From: Dama dama
Taxonomy: Eukaryota; Chordata; Mammalia; Artiodactyla; Cervidae
Assembly (NCBI RefSeq): GCF_033118175.1
Contig: NC_083699.1
Location: forward strand, 49,387,001 to 49,451,000
Reading direction: 5' to 3'
Length of the DNA: 64,000 nucleotides
Shown: piece by piece, positions 35,001-41,833 of the stretch
Layout: each line of letters begins with the position of its first letter
Position numbering within the stretch: the stretch's first letter is position 1
Notes under the pieces: model-generated
The model's database searches: none
What the model was told of the DNA's origin: nothing
Seen by the model: the letters and a program-made list of their open reading frames with translations, nothing else
Made by a program: the position numbers and the translations under genes

Positions 35001-35454
35001 CTACACTGCATGAAGTACTGAAGTATTACCAATAATGGACATCAGGTCTGTAGCTTATTCTTAAATGGTTCAGGAATGTTAACAGTTGGGGACTCTGGGT
35101 GACAGATGTATGGGAGCTTTGTGTAATTTTTTTTTGTAATTTACATGTAAATTTGAAATTATTTAAAAAATTTAAATATTGAAAAAAGAATATTAACATT
35201 TGCTTCAAGGAACTTGCCACCACTGTCAGATCCTAATTTCTGTTACCAATTATAGGTTAAAGAACAAAGACAAGAATGGGGAAGAAGAGACCTTGATTGA
35301 GAAGGACTCGCAAAATCTGAGACTCAAGGAGACTGGCTTTAGCAATCTAGGAGCAGAGGGGAGCATCTTCCCTAAGATCAGGGTGAACCTGCCCAGAGAC
35401 AACCAGCCAGAGAACCCCTACACAATGCCGGGTATTCCCCGACGAGACTATTAG
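10976..35454 (+). CDS. Mucin-13, transmembrane epithelial mucin (11 coding exons)
   Basis: Spliced CDS: 10976-11027, 12778-13944, 17601-17723, 18979-19085, 22873-22928, 26510-26673, 29473-29598, 29914-30043, 30691-30728, 32343-32427, 35256-35454. Every intron is GT-AG and the phases agree, giving 2247 bases and 748 residues plus stop. Domain order: signal peptide (1-18), Thr/Ser/Pro mucin domain (about 19-406), EGF-1 (about 408-447), SEA (449-556), EGF-2 and EGF-3 (about 560-654), membrane span (about 656-680), cytoplasmic tail. This order and the exon layout match MUC13 and no other mucin I know. MUC13 sits on the apical surface of gut and airway epithelium as part of the glycocalyx; the EGF and SEA parts lie near the membrane and the tail signals. 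The protein is longer than human MUC13 because of the repeat array. The locus is known in pigs for linkage to susceptibility to enterotoxigenic E. coli F4. Inferred from genomic sequence; no transcript was available. Confidence 0.93.
11028..12447. other. MUC13 intron 1, unique part
   Basis: No additional exon or named repeat was recognised. The stretch 12290-12380 is extremely AT-rich. Confidence 0.5.
12448..12566 (-). mobile_element. Diverged CHR-type SINE in MUC13 intron 1
   Basis: Antisense tRNA-related wording 'CCTAACCACTAGGCCACCCA' and 'AGAATCC' is preceded by an 8-T run. Short and old. It ends about 210 bp before exon 2. Confidence 0.65.
12778..13944 (+). CDS. MUC13 exon 2: Thr/Ser/Pro mucin domain with tandem repeat
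   Basis: Acceptor TTCTTCTAG at 12777; donor ACAG|GTAAGA at 13945; 1167 bp, phase 1 at both ends. It encodes about 389 residues dominated by Thr, Ser, Ala, Pro and Asn, so it should be densely O-glycosylated. A non-repeated lead (residues about 19-60) is followed by 19 units of 14 residues (61-326), three degenerate 15-residue units (327-371), and a Thr/Ser/Pro tail. It has no cysteine, as usual for a mucin domain. Because the exon is symmetric in phase, skipping it would keep the reading frame. Confidence 0.93.
12906..13703 (+). repeat. MUC13 coding VNTR: 19 x 42 bp
   Basis: Nineteen contiguous 42-bp units encode NTTSPTVAGASTAA. The only variation I see is a third-position T/G in the second codon: units 1-3 and 14-19 read ACT, units 4-13 read ACG (13032-13451). 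This silent marker in one solid block suggests expansion by block duplication or unequal exchange. Each unit carries an Asn-Thr-Thr N-glycosylation sequon and several O-glycan acceptors. Copy number is likely polymorphic, and assemblies may collapse it. Confidence 0.97.
13704..13838 (+). repeat. Degenerate 45-bp repeats at the VNTR edge
   Basis: Three 15-residue units follow the main array. Two identical ones read NTTSPTVTNTTTSTT and one is diverged (NTTTSTVIHTSTATT). They share the NTTSPTV start with the 42-bp units but have a different tail and length. They look like the older edge from which the main array could have grown. Confidence 0.85.
14500..14750 (+). mobile_element. hAT-type DNA transposon fossil (MER3-like), intron 2
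   Basis: The ends resemble the inverted 'AGAGGTCAGTAAACTTT' and 'AGTTTGCCAACCCTTGG' pair, with internal 'TTTTGTGGGCCATAATAAGA' and 'AAACTTAATTTACAAAAACA' wording. This is a common mammalian non-autonomous hAT-Charlie element. The family name is from memory. Confidence 0.65.
15530..16370 (-). mobile_element. Ancient L1 (L1M-type) fragment, intron 2
   Basis: Antisense wording of old L1 3' regions: 'GATTCACAGCAAAATTGAG', then 'GTGACAACTGGTGAATCTAC', then 'GAATAATATTCCATTGTCTG', then 'AGGGCATCTTGATTGCTTCC'. Strongly diverged, with no open frame. Confidence 0.75.
16490..16695 (+). mobile_element. L1 3' end fragment, intron 2
   Basis: Sense L1 3' terminal wording: 'AGTACAGGGAAGTATAACCA', then 'CACTATACTGTACACTTGAA', then 'ATCAACTATACTTCAATAAA'. 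It ends in an A-rich tail. Confidence 0.75.
16696..17600. other. MUC13 intron 2, unique part
   Basis: No extra exon-like open frame flanked by splice sites and no named repeat. The acceptor TTATCTCAG closes the intron. Confidence 0.5.
17601..17723 (+). CDS. MUC13 exon 3: EGF-like domain 1
   Basis: Acceptor TTATCTCAG; donor AAAG|GTGAGT at 17724; 123 bp, symmetric phase 1. It encodes six cysteines in EGF spacing (C-KEDS-C-...-SF-C-...-YF-C-L-C-...-ST-C), residues about 407-447. Phase-1 symmetric exons are typical of shuffled EGF modules. It lies between the mucin domain and SEA, as in other MUC13 orthologues. Confidence 0.93.
18490..18910 (+). mobile_element. Ancient LINE (L1M-type) fragment, intron 3
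   Basis: Wording such as 'CCACTCTAAGTAAATGACCC', 'GAATATTATATAGCATTTAA' and 'GAAATATACCAAAATGAGAA' matches the 3' half of old mammalian L1 elements. Highly diverged; ends about 70 bp before exon 4. Confidence 0.5.
18979..19085 (+). CDS. MUC13 exon 4: SEA domain, part 1
   Basis: Acceptor TTTCAG at 18978; donor TTT|GTAAGT at 19086; 107 bp, phase 1 to 0. It encodes KIFPGTIKVKISYTAALENK and following residues, the first strand and helix of the SEA fold, including an Asn-Lys-Thr sequon. Confidence 0.9.
19090..22872. other. MUC13 intron 4
   Basis: Mostly unique sequence. A MIR is described separately, and 22040-22250 looks like another weak MIR. Short Cys-rich or Pro-rich open frames at 19145-19342 and 20244-20465 lack splice context and I do not call them exons. 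Confidence 0.5.
20950..21150 (+). mobile_element. MIR SINE, intron 4
   Basis: Carries the MIR core wording 'TGAAGGTCACCCAGCTGGTG' and 'TTTGAACCCAGACCTGCCTG', followed by the usual GC-richer end. An ancient mammal-wide tRNA-derived SINE. Confidence 0.8.
22873..22928 (+). CDS. MUC13 exon 5: SEA domain, part 2
   Basis: Acceptor TTCCACAG at 22872; donor AAG|GTAAGT at 22929; 56 bp, phase 0 to 2. It encodes FKDTFKISDYGQTVIVKV, which aligns with the conserved middle of the MUC13 SEA domain (the FKD...YGQTVI pattern). Confidence 0.9.
23940..24165 (+). mobile_element. MIR SINE, intron 5
   Basis: MIR pattern 'TTGCTGTGTGACTGGGTTGG', then 'TTTTAACCTCTCTGAACTTT', then 'GCAAAGTACCTGGCATGTAG'. Old and diverged. 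Confidence 0.7.
24648..24927 (-). mobile_element. Bov-A2 SINE, intron 5
   Basis: Two related BovB-tail-derived monomers in tandem, antisense ('CCGACTCTGTGCGACCCCGT' then 'ACTCTTAGCGACCCCATGGA'), separated by a GAAAGTGA-rich linker. A perfect 11-bp repeat, CTGGTTCTGTA, flanks it at 24637-24647 and 24928-24938. Confidence 0.93.
25536..25559. repeat. Poly-T run, intron 5
   Basis: A T run of about 20 bases, interrupted once near its start, preceded by a short CT-repeat. Simple sequence with no other signal. Confidence 0.8.
25695..25922 (+). mobile_element. Bov-tA SINE, intron 5
   Basis: Head 'GGCTTCCCAGGTGGCGTTGG', tail 'CACAAAGAGTTGGACACAAC'. A perfect 13-bp duplication, TCTGATGCTTCCC, flanks it at 25682-25694 and 25923-25935, so the insertion is relatively young. 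It lies 0.6 kb upstream of exon 6. Confidence 0.95.
26510..26673 (+). CDS. MUC13 exon 6: SEA domain, part 3
   Basis: Acceptor CATTTTTAG at 26509; donor ACC|GTAAGT at 26674; 164 bp, phase 2 to 1. It encodes the C-terminal strands and helix of SEA, with Asn-Glu-Thr and Asn-Phe-Ser sequons. Where autocleaving SEA domains have G|SVVV, this protein reads GNQGVDVAVV, with no Ser at the cleavage position. Confidence 0.9.
27483..27678 (-). mobile_element. 5'-truncated ruminant L1, intron 6
   Basis: 196 bp of the same L1 3' end as the elements at 42.6, 47.4 and 60.3 kb ('TTAGTTGGAGGCTAATTACC', 'CATACATTGACATGAATCAG'), antisense with the poly-T on the left. A perfect 15-bp duplication, TAGGATTACATTTTC, flanks it (27468-27482 and 27679-27693). 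Confidence 0.95.
28580..29230. mobile_element. Possible L2 fragments, intron 6
   Basis: Pyrimidine-rich wording of the L2 3' region ('CAGATTCTCAGACTTGTAGA', 'AATAAAAGTCAGTGGCCTTA', 'TCAAGACGTAGCCCAATTTC'). Very diverged; the limits are uncertain. Confidence 0.35.
29473..29598 (+). CDS. MUC13 exon 7: EGF-like domain 2
   Basis: Acceptor GCCTCTCAG at 29472; donor GTTG|GTAAGT at 29599; 126 bp, symmetric phase 1. It encodes RCDYYGCKKPNDQNDCDSG and on to a final CV, with six cysteines. The alternative AG two bases downstream would bring a stop codon within five codons, so 29473 is the supported start. Confidence 0.93.
29914..30043 (+). CDS. MUC13 exon 8: EGF-like domain 3, first part
   Basis: Acceptor TTTTGAAG at 29913; donor CAAAA|GTAAGA at 30044; 130 bp, phase 1 to 2. 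It encodes CSETCNEQRKKQC, then CICLPGYKEDSEGICQ, the first part of a Cys-rich EGF-like module, with one Asn-Ser-Thr sequon. Intron 7 before it is only 315 bp and holds no recognisable repeat. Confidence 0.9.
30190..30370 (+). mobile_element. Probable MIR, intron 8
   Basis: Pattern 'TGTGTGCTGGGAACTACAAT', then a GATAAAACCAAAGCTCAGAG stretch, then 'GCAAATAAGTAGCAGAGTGA', as in MIR elements. Diverged. The rest of intron 8 (30044-30690) shows nothing else. Confidence 0.55.
30691..30728 (+). CDS. MUC13 exon 9: end of EGF-like domain 3
   Basis: A 38-bp exon with acceptor TATATTTTAG and donor ACT|GTGAGT at 30729, phase 2 to 1. It encodes KCAFGYSGINCKD, the last loop of the EGF module just outside the membrane. 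It is too short to be found as an open frame; the splice phases on both sides and the family pattern support it. Confidence 0.9.
31578..31875 (+). mobile_element. hAT-Charlie fossil (MER5/MER1-like), intron 9
   Basis: Starts with 'GAGCAGCACTGACCAGTAAA' and has internal 'TAGGTGAAATTGATTTTTAA' and 'CAGGCAATCAATATAAGAAT' wording, as in old non-autonomous hAT elements. The subfamily is not resolved. The rest of intron 9 (30729-32342) shows no other element or exon. Confidence 0.55.
32343..32427 (+). CDS. MUC13 exon 10: transmembrane segment
   Basis: Acceptor CCCTTTCAG at 32342; donor ATGAG|GTATGG at 32428; 85 bp, phase 1 to 2. It encodes FQLILTIVGTIAGIVILGMV and a few more hydrophobic residues, ending in an Arg. 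The single span, residues about 656-680, contains a GxxxA/G-like packing motif (VGTIAG). Confidence 0.95.
32794..32998 (-). mobile_element. Bov-tA SINE, intron 10 (minus strand)
   Basis: Antisense head 'CTGAGCCACCAGGGAAGCCT' at the right, BovB-like tail at the left. A 14-bp repeat with one mismatch flanks it (CTATAATGTGACAT at 32780-32793; CTATAAAGTGACAT at 32999-33012). Confidence 0.93.
33116..33342 (+). mobile_element. Bov-tA SINE, intron 10 (plus strand)
   Basis: Head 'GGGCTTCCCTGTGGCTCAGA', tail 'GCAAAGAGTCGGACATGACT'. A perfect 12-bp duplication, AAACCTTTATTT, flanks it (33104-33115 and 33343-33354). It faces the previous SINE about 115 bp away. Confidence 0.93.
33474..33663 (+). mobile_element. 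Bov-tA SINE, third copy in intron 10
   Basis: Lacks the first bases of the head and starts in 'CCCTGGTGGCTCAGATGATA'. The tail is 'GGGGTCACAGAGTTGAACAT'. The direct repeat CTAACAC lies at 33467-33473 and 33664-33670. Confidence 0.85.
34870..35195 (+). mobile_element. Old L1 3' end, intron 10
   Basis: Wording 'GTTGGGGACTCTGGGTGACA', then 'TATGGGAGCTTTGTGTAATT', then 'GTAAATTTGAAATTATTTAA' is typical of L1M-type 3' ends. Ends about 60 bp before exon 11. Confidence 0.55.
35256..35454 (+). CDS. MUC13 exon 11: cytoplasmic tail and stop
   Basis: Acceptor CAATTATAG at 35255. It encodes a tail of about 66 residues, rich in charged residues, with LRLKETGFSNLGAEGSIFPK and a terminal RRDY before TAG at 35452-35454. 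Two Tyr (in NPYTMP and the last residue) and several Ser/Thr are possible phosphorylation sites. The TAG is followed at once by GTGAGT, a strong donor, so the exon probably ends on the stop codon. Confidence 0.93.
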
Positions 35455-36451
35455 GTGAGTATTGTGTGCTTTCTATTTGCCTTTGTTGAGTGAAATGCCC
35501 CAGGGCAGACTTGGGACCTGGCTACTATATCAGCAGCAACCCTGGCTGCCCCATAGACCTTTTTTATTTTTAATCAGGAAGCTATTATAATTAGCCACCA
35601 ATTGGTCCCTAACACTGACCATCTATGTGACTTTAGACATACCACTTAATTTCTCTCACCATCTATTTCCTCAGCTGTAAAAAGGGAAGCTTAATTCAGA
35701 TGCCCTTAAGGTCTCTTTAAATTATATATTTCTTGGGCTATAACTCCAGTGGTTGTGATGATAATTCCTAGACTGCTGAAGGCCCTAGGACCCAACCTAG
35801 GTCTGGCCTGGGAAGGACTGTTGGATGTAAGCATGGTTCTATTTACATGGGTCCTTTCCAGACAGCCCACATAAAGGCAAATCTCTCCTCTCCTCCCCAC
35901 CCAGACCACAAGGCAACTTGGTCAATTCCTAAAGTAACAAGTGAGGCCGGTAATATTTTCTTTCCCTTGGGAGGACTCTCAAGGTAAATAGCTTGTCCTC
36001 GTGAGATCTGTATTAGAGAACTGTAGCCGGCATTGCTCAGTGTGACCAAATGAAATACTGAAAGGAGAAAGCTTGTCAGAGGAAACTCCTGCAAGGAGGG
36101 TGACAAGTCAGAAGGAAAAGGAGAAGGGGCTGGAGAAGAGGAAGGGGAAACAGAAGAGGCAAGGAGAAAAATGACTTGTTTAAAAGAGGAAGAGTGGGGA
36201 GAAAGAGGAAGAAGGAGGGGTGAGGCCTCCCAGGAGAGAAGAAAAATAAAGAGGCTGAGGAGGAGGACCTAGGAGGTTGGGCAAAGGGCCGGGGAAGGGG
36301 TCACAACATCCCCACTTCCCAGGTTTGAGCTCAGCTTCTGCAGGTGGCCCAAGTGAGCAGGTCATCCTTTGAGAGTCTTAATGCACTTTGAATATTCTGG
36401 GAAAATCTGAGTTGTTTTTATTTTAAAATCTCATGGTTGATTTTCCTTTAG
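35455..36451. other. Probable MUC13 intron 11 in the 3' UTR
   Basis: Begins with the donor GTGAGTATTG. It contains a weak MIR-like stretch at about 35590-35700 and a purine-rich tract at 36110-36260. No coding exon was seen. Confidence 0.55.
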
Positions 36452-37925
36452 TCATGGACTCTAAGTGTTTCATGTATGCATGAAGGGGTGATTTGCACAA
36501 AGTGCACCATGTGGGGTTGGACACAGGGTCCAGTCAGCAGTAGTCGAGAATGGACGTCCCACAGACGCCTGTTGGTCCTACCTGAGGTGAACCTTCCGTT
36601 GAACTCACTTCAAGCCTCCCTTTCTCCACACTGGTGGAATGCTTACTTCAAGTATTGCCTCTGAAGAAAGGCCTTTAGTGCTTGAGTACGCATGGGATTT
36701 AGAATCCGACAGACCTGGTTCACAGTCTGACCCTTCCTGTTCTGAGCTGTGTGATCTCTGACAGGTTATTTGACTTCTCTGGGTTAGTTTACTCATCTGT
36801 GAAATGGACTAAATGAAGCCTACTTCAGAGGATAAAGATCAAATAAGCCAAAGTGCATAAAGAGCTATTTGAATAATATTATTCAATAATATTTAAAACA
36901 ATGTTAATCACTTATGAAACTAAATTTTCATATACATTTCTGTTGGAATACTTCCTTTCTAAGAGTTTCCCTCCCCTCTCTCATTTTGTCTAGAATTTTG
37001 TAAGAATTTGGATCCATCCACAGCCCCTCAACCTAACATATGAGCTTTTATTTTGAATGTTCAAAAGACTGATGGAGAAGGGAGCAGCCTTGAAGATCTG
37101 GCTTTTGGTACTTCTCTTCCATCCAACATCTAGCCTCTCCGAATGGAAGTTGTGACTATTTACAATGAATACAGCTTGTTTGCTAAGTACCTATGAAATT
37201 AAATGCATAGAGATACTGTGAGCATTTGCAAGATAGTTGATTTGCTCCAGTCAGGACAGTGGTTAGTTTTTCTTCCTGGTGGGGCAACAATAACCATTTC
37301 CTATCTAGAAGGAAGCTCCCCAGGATTATTCACTCCTGGAAGAGTCTACAAGAATGTTGCTTGGAGTTGATACACTGCAGATAAGTGGCCTAATTTTGGA
37401 AGACTCTTACACACCAGCTATGGAGGTCCCAGGCAATGGGAGGAGATACCATCCTTCAAGGTGCTCAAGTTCATTCTCTGGCAAGTTAAAACAGAGATGC
37501 TACTTCTGTTCCTCAAATATAGGGATTTCATTCCCCTGCCGGGAGTTTGTGACCTGGCCTCACACCCAGGGGACAGAAAAAGAGACATGTCTCTTAGTTT
37601 TTGAGGAGCAGTTACTGGCAATCCAGGACCTTCTTAATGTCAACTAGAAGGCCTGGACTGAAAATGCCCCTCGAGCCTTGTGATACAGATTCCAGAGGTA
37701 CTTCACGAAAGCATCAGCCTTCCCTCAGAGGCTCAGCAGCAGCCACCAACATACACACAGCCAAGAATGGGGACAGTCACCTCGAGCACAGTCTTTCTTT
37801 AATGTTAACAGTATCCTTGCTTCTGTCTAATGTTCTGTCTCCTTGCAAGTTATTTTTTATTATTATTATTTGTTCTTGACTGTTAACTATAAAAGATAAC
37901 AAATAAAGTGTCTTTAATAGCTGGT
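36452..37925 (+). other. Probable MUC13 non-coding last exon (3' UTR)
   Basis: Two acceptor candidates precede the poly(A) signal: TTTTCCTTTAG ending at 36451, and the stronger pyrimidine tract TCTCTCATTTTGTCTAG ending at 36993. The exon would run to just beyond the AATAAA. A MIR-like stretch (about 36690-36880) lies inside the longer version, and an ATTATTATTATT run sits near the end. The true 5' border needs transcript data. Confidence 0.55.
37902..37907 (+). terminator. Poly(A) signal, probably MUC13
   Basis: Canonical AATAAA, followed 25-50 bases later by a GT/T-rich element (GGTGTCCTTCCTTGTGTTTG). Cleavage is expected around 37920-37930. Confidence 0.7.
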
Positions 37926-38061
37926 GTCCTTCCTTGTGTTTGGGACTTGGGATGATGCAAATGGCAGTTAAGTTTCACTTTTAATAGCAAACCTGACACG
38001 TGGTAAACCAAATTGATTAACATCTGGTCATTAGGTGCAGTTGCATTACCCAAGGTAATTT

Positions 38062-38275
38062 AAAAATAAAAAATTTGGCTGCACTGGGTCTTTATTGCAG
38101 TATGTGGGCTTCTCTTGTGGAACACGGGCTCTAGAGCACGTGGGCCCAGTAGTTATGGTGTGCTGGCTTAGTTTCACTGTGGTGTGTGGGATTTCGGTTC
38201 CCCGACCAGGGATCAAACCTTCATCCCCTGCATTGGAAGGCAGATTCTTAATCACTGAACCACCAGAGAAGTCCC
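38062..38275 (-). mobile_element. CHR-type SINE (minus strand), just past MUC13
   Basis: Antisense head 'CTGAACCACCAGAGAAGTCC' at the right end; long-form internal wording. A perfect 15-bp duplication, TACCCAAGGTAATTT, flanks it at 38047-38061 and 38276-38290. Confidence 0.93.
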
Positions 38276-38299
38276 TACCCAAGGTAATTTTTTTTTTAA

Positions 38300-38914
38300 T
38301 CATAGAGTAGACATTTCTGGCTTCTTCCCCTGCATATCCCACCACTCTTCCATTACGAAGCAACCAAGCATTTTGAATGGGACTGATCCAACCCCCCGAC
38401 CCTCAGCTTCAAATGTAGGCCTTGGTTGGCTCAAGCCTTTCAGTGGAATCCCATGCCCCCTTGCCACAGTGATCGACTTAGTGAGCACACGGCCTAAGTG
38501 GATACAATTAGAATAAAGCTTAAATGTTGGTAGGAGACTTGTGGGAGGAGAGAGTTCTGGAGAGAGGGGTTGAGGTATGAGGCCTTGAACTGCTTCAGTT
38601 TTGCTGAACTGACACATAGAGGGCAAAACTGAGAGAATCATGGGGAAATGGAGCTGGTGCTCTGATCAGACCATATCTGAAGGCTTTAGATTTTACTTTT
38701 AGGCCAGTTTGAAAAATTATTTCTCTGCTTGCAGGTGAAAGCAGCCTCACTGAATCGATACAGCTAGGGTTTACTCTTGTGTTCTCAAGGCTAACTGGTG
38801 AACAGAATAAAACAAACACACTCATATGAGCTATTAATGTCCACAGTAAAGACATATGTTATCAATCAATGAGTTGATAGAATTAATGCAGACATAACTT
38901 AAAATTGACTGACC
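38300..38914. other. Intergenic, nothing recognised
   Basis: Open frames here lack domains. No known repeat was identified. Confidence 0.5.
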
Positions 38915-38928
38915 ACTGTAACTTGTCA

Positions 38929-40197
38929 AACTACCATACAATTGTGCTCATTTCACATACTAGCAAGGTAATGCTCAAAATCCTTTAAGCTAGGCTTCAA
39001 CAGTACATGAATGGAGAACTTCCAGATGTTCAAGCTGGATTTAGAAAAGGCAGAGGAACCAGAGATCAAATTGCCAACATCCGCTGGATCATAGAAAAAG
39101 CAAGAGAATTCCAGAAAAACATCTGCTTCGTTGACTACACTAAAGCCTTTGACTGTGTGTATCACAACAAATTGGGGAAAATTCTTAAAGAGATGAGAAT
39201 ACCAGACCATCTTACTTGCCTCCTGAGAAATCTGTATACAGGTCAAGAAGCAACAGTTAGAACTGGACATGGAACAACAGACTGGTTCAAAATTGGGAAA
39301 GGAGTACATCAAGGCTGTATATTGTCACCCTGCTTATTTCACTTATATGCAGCATACATTATGCAAAATGCCAGGCTGGATGAATCAACATTGGGAATCA
39401 AGGTTGCCCAGAGAAATATCAACAACCTCAGATATGCAGATGATACCACCCTAATGGCAGAATGCGAAAAGGAACTAAAGAACCTCTTGATGAAGGTGAA
39501 AGAGGAGAGTGAAAAAGCTGGCTTAAAACTCAACATTCAACAAACGAAGATCATGGCATCTGGTCCCATCATGTTATGACAAATAGATGGGGAAGAAATG
39601 AAAAAAGTGACAGACTTTATTTTCTTGGGCTCCAAAATTACTGCGGACGGTGACTACAGCCATGAAACTAAGATGCTTGCTACCTGGAAGAAAAACTATG
39701 ACAAACCTAGACAGGATATTAAAAAGCAGAGACATCACTTTACTCACAAAGGTGTGTATAGTCAAAACTATGGTTTTTCCAGTAGTCATGTACAGATATG
39801 AGAGTTGGACCATAAAGAAGGCTGAGCACCAAAGAGTTGATCCCTTTGAACTGTGGTGCTGCAGAAGACTTTTGAGAGTCTCTTGGACAGCAATGAGATC
39901 AAACCAGTCAATTCTGAAGGAAATCAACCCTGAATATTCATTAGAAGTGCTGAAGCTGAAGCTCTGATACTTTGACCACCTGATGTGAAGAACCGACTCA
40001 ATGGAGATGACCCTGATGCTGGGAAAAATTGAGGGCAAGAGGAGAAGGGGGCGACAGAGGATGAGATGGTTGGATGTCATCATCGACTCAATGGACATGA
40101 GTTTGAGAAACTCTGGGATATAGTGAAGGACAGGGAAGCCTACTATGCTGCAGTCCATTGAGTTGCTGAGAATCAGACACAACTTAGCAACTGAACA
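38929..40197 (+). mobile_element. 5'-truncated BovB LINE with perfect 14-bp duplication
   Basis: Encodes the RT core in one open stretch of 190 codons (39007-39579), including the YADD motif, then falls into broken frames for the C-terminal part. ACTGTAACTTGTCA flanks it exactly at 38915-38928 and 40198-40211. Intact flanking repeats and few stops suggest a younger copy than the one at 3.2 kb. Confidence 0.95.
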
Positions 40198-40561
40198 ACT
40201 GTAACTTGTCATCACAGACTCTAGTTCTGACATGCATGTTACCTCCTTTACATTTGAAGTTGATTCTGGATTTAGTGCTAAAAGTAGGCTATTTGAACTT
40301 CTTCTTTAAGAGTCTCACCTGTCTCATGCTCCTCTTCACTACACTATGTCAGTTTCCATCACTTCTCAAAGGTCCTGGGACATTCAAAACTCTGGGCTTC
40401 ACGGACCAGAGTACACACATTCTTGGGAGACTTTCATTGCTATTGTGTGAATAAAAATAATGCTCTAAATATATATGTGTATAATGTTTATGAAAATGGC
40501 TCTCGCCTCCAAAGTTCTTTTGATTCTTATATAATATGCTGTAATTCATTTGCTTCTGCTC

Positions 40562-40836
40562 TTTGTTGCTGCTGCTACTGCTAAGTCGCTGCAGTCATGT
40601 CCGACTCTGTGTGATCCCATAGACGGCAGCCCACCAGGCTCCCCCATCCCTGGGGTTCTCCAGGCAAGAATATTGGAGTGGGTTGCCATTTCCTTCTCCA
40701 GTGCATGAAAGTGAAAGTGAAGTCGCTCAGTCGTGTCCAACTCTTAGTGACCCCATGGACTGCAGCCTACCAGGCTCCTCTGTCTATGGGAGTTTCCAGG
40801 CAAGAGTATTGGAGAGGGTTGCCATTGCCTTCTCCG
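40562..40836 (-). mobile_element. Bov-A2 SINE (minus strand)
   Basis: Two BovB-tail monomers in tandem ('CCGACTCTGTGTGATCCCAT' and 'CAACTCTTAGTGACCCCATG') with a GAAAGTGAAAGTGAAG linker. A short TCTGCTC repeat lies on both sides. Very similar to the copy at 24.6 kb. Confidence 0.93.
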
Positions 40837-40842
40837 TCTGCT

Positions 40843-41420
40843 CACTGGGACTTCTGCAAAGGTCTTCTAACTGACCTGCAACACTAGAGGGCTGTCAGAA
40901 TGAACTCTCTAAGATATGAGTCTGATCATGGCACTTCCTTGCTGAGGGCTCTCGGGGGCTCTGCCCTGAGAGAATGAAGCTCAGAGAATCCAGTCAGACT
41001 CCTTGTGGCTCCTTTCATCACTCCTGCTATGGCACCAACAGCTCTAGCTTTGCCACTCCTGCCCACCCCATGCCTCGCACCCTCCCCAGCAGTGCACTAA
41101 CACTGGTACACCAGCTGCTACCTAAACATGCCACCTCCTTCTGCCTCCACTTTTGGCCTATGCTGTGTCCTACGCTTGGCACACCCCTTTCCTTCAGCTG
41201 CCTAACATACACCTCCATCTGTCTAGAACAGCTAAACCACCATCTCCTCTGACCAACTTTCTCTAACCCTCCTCTTCTCTACGAAGCCCTCTTAAGTAGG
41301 AGTATCACCTCCCTTGTGTCAGCTGAGACCTGGAACTCACCTCCCCAGGAAAGAGGTCCTGCCCTAGGTAAGTCTGTGTTTCTTTCTCACCCAGCACAAT
41401 GCCTGGCATAGGATATTAAA
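40843..41420 (+). mobile_element. Probable L2 LINE 3' region
   Basis: C/T-rich 'CTGATCATGGCACTTCCTTG', 'TCCACTTTTGGCCTATGCTG' and 'CTGAGACCTGGAACTCACCT' wording resembles L2. It is interrupted on its left by the Bov-A2 SINE. Confidence 0.5.
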
Positions 41421-41507
41421 CAGTTATGAAACAGTATAAAGCAGGAGTCTCTCAGTTCAGCCTCGAAGAGGTTATCTTGATGGTGGTGAAGGTTTCATGG
41501 GTATTTG

Positions 41508-41833
41508 TTGTTGTTCAGTTGCTCAGTCATGGCCAAAGTATTGGAGCTTCAACTTCAGTATCAGTTTTTCCAATGAATATTCAGGGTTGGTTTCCTTTAG
41601 GACTGACTCATTTGATCTTCCACTCTCAAGAGTCTTCTCCAACACCACAGTTTAAAAGCATCAATTCTTCGGTGCTCAACCTTCTTTATGGTCCAACTCT
41701 CACATCCATACATGGCTACTGGAAAAACCATAGCTTTGACTGTATGGATACACTGTCTAGGTTTGTCATAGCTTTTCTTCCAAGGAGCAAAGCTATGACA
41801 AACCTAGACAGTGTATTAAAAAGCAGTCCTATC
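41508..41833 (-). mobile_element. BovB fragment (minus strand) with an inverted stub at its 5' end
   Basis: Minus-strand BovB 3' part with an internal deletion (the 'GTTGCTCAGTCATG' tail joins directly to 'GCCAAAGTATTGGAG'). At its 5' end, 41789-41825 repeats BovB sequence in the opposite orientation. This creates a perfect 26-bp inverted repeat (41750-41775 and 41789-41814) around a 13-base loop. Confidence 0.85.

Noticed and set aside
37354..37879. Open frames near the MUC13 3' end
   Set aside because: They lie in the probable 3' UTR, downstream of the MUC13 stop, with no domain and no start context.
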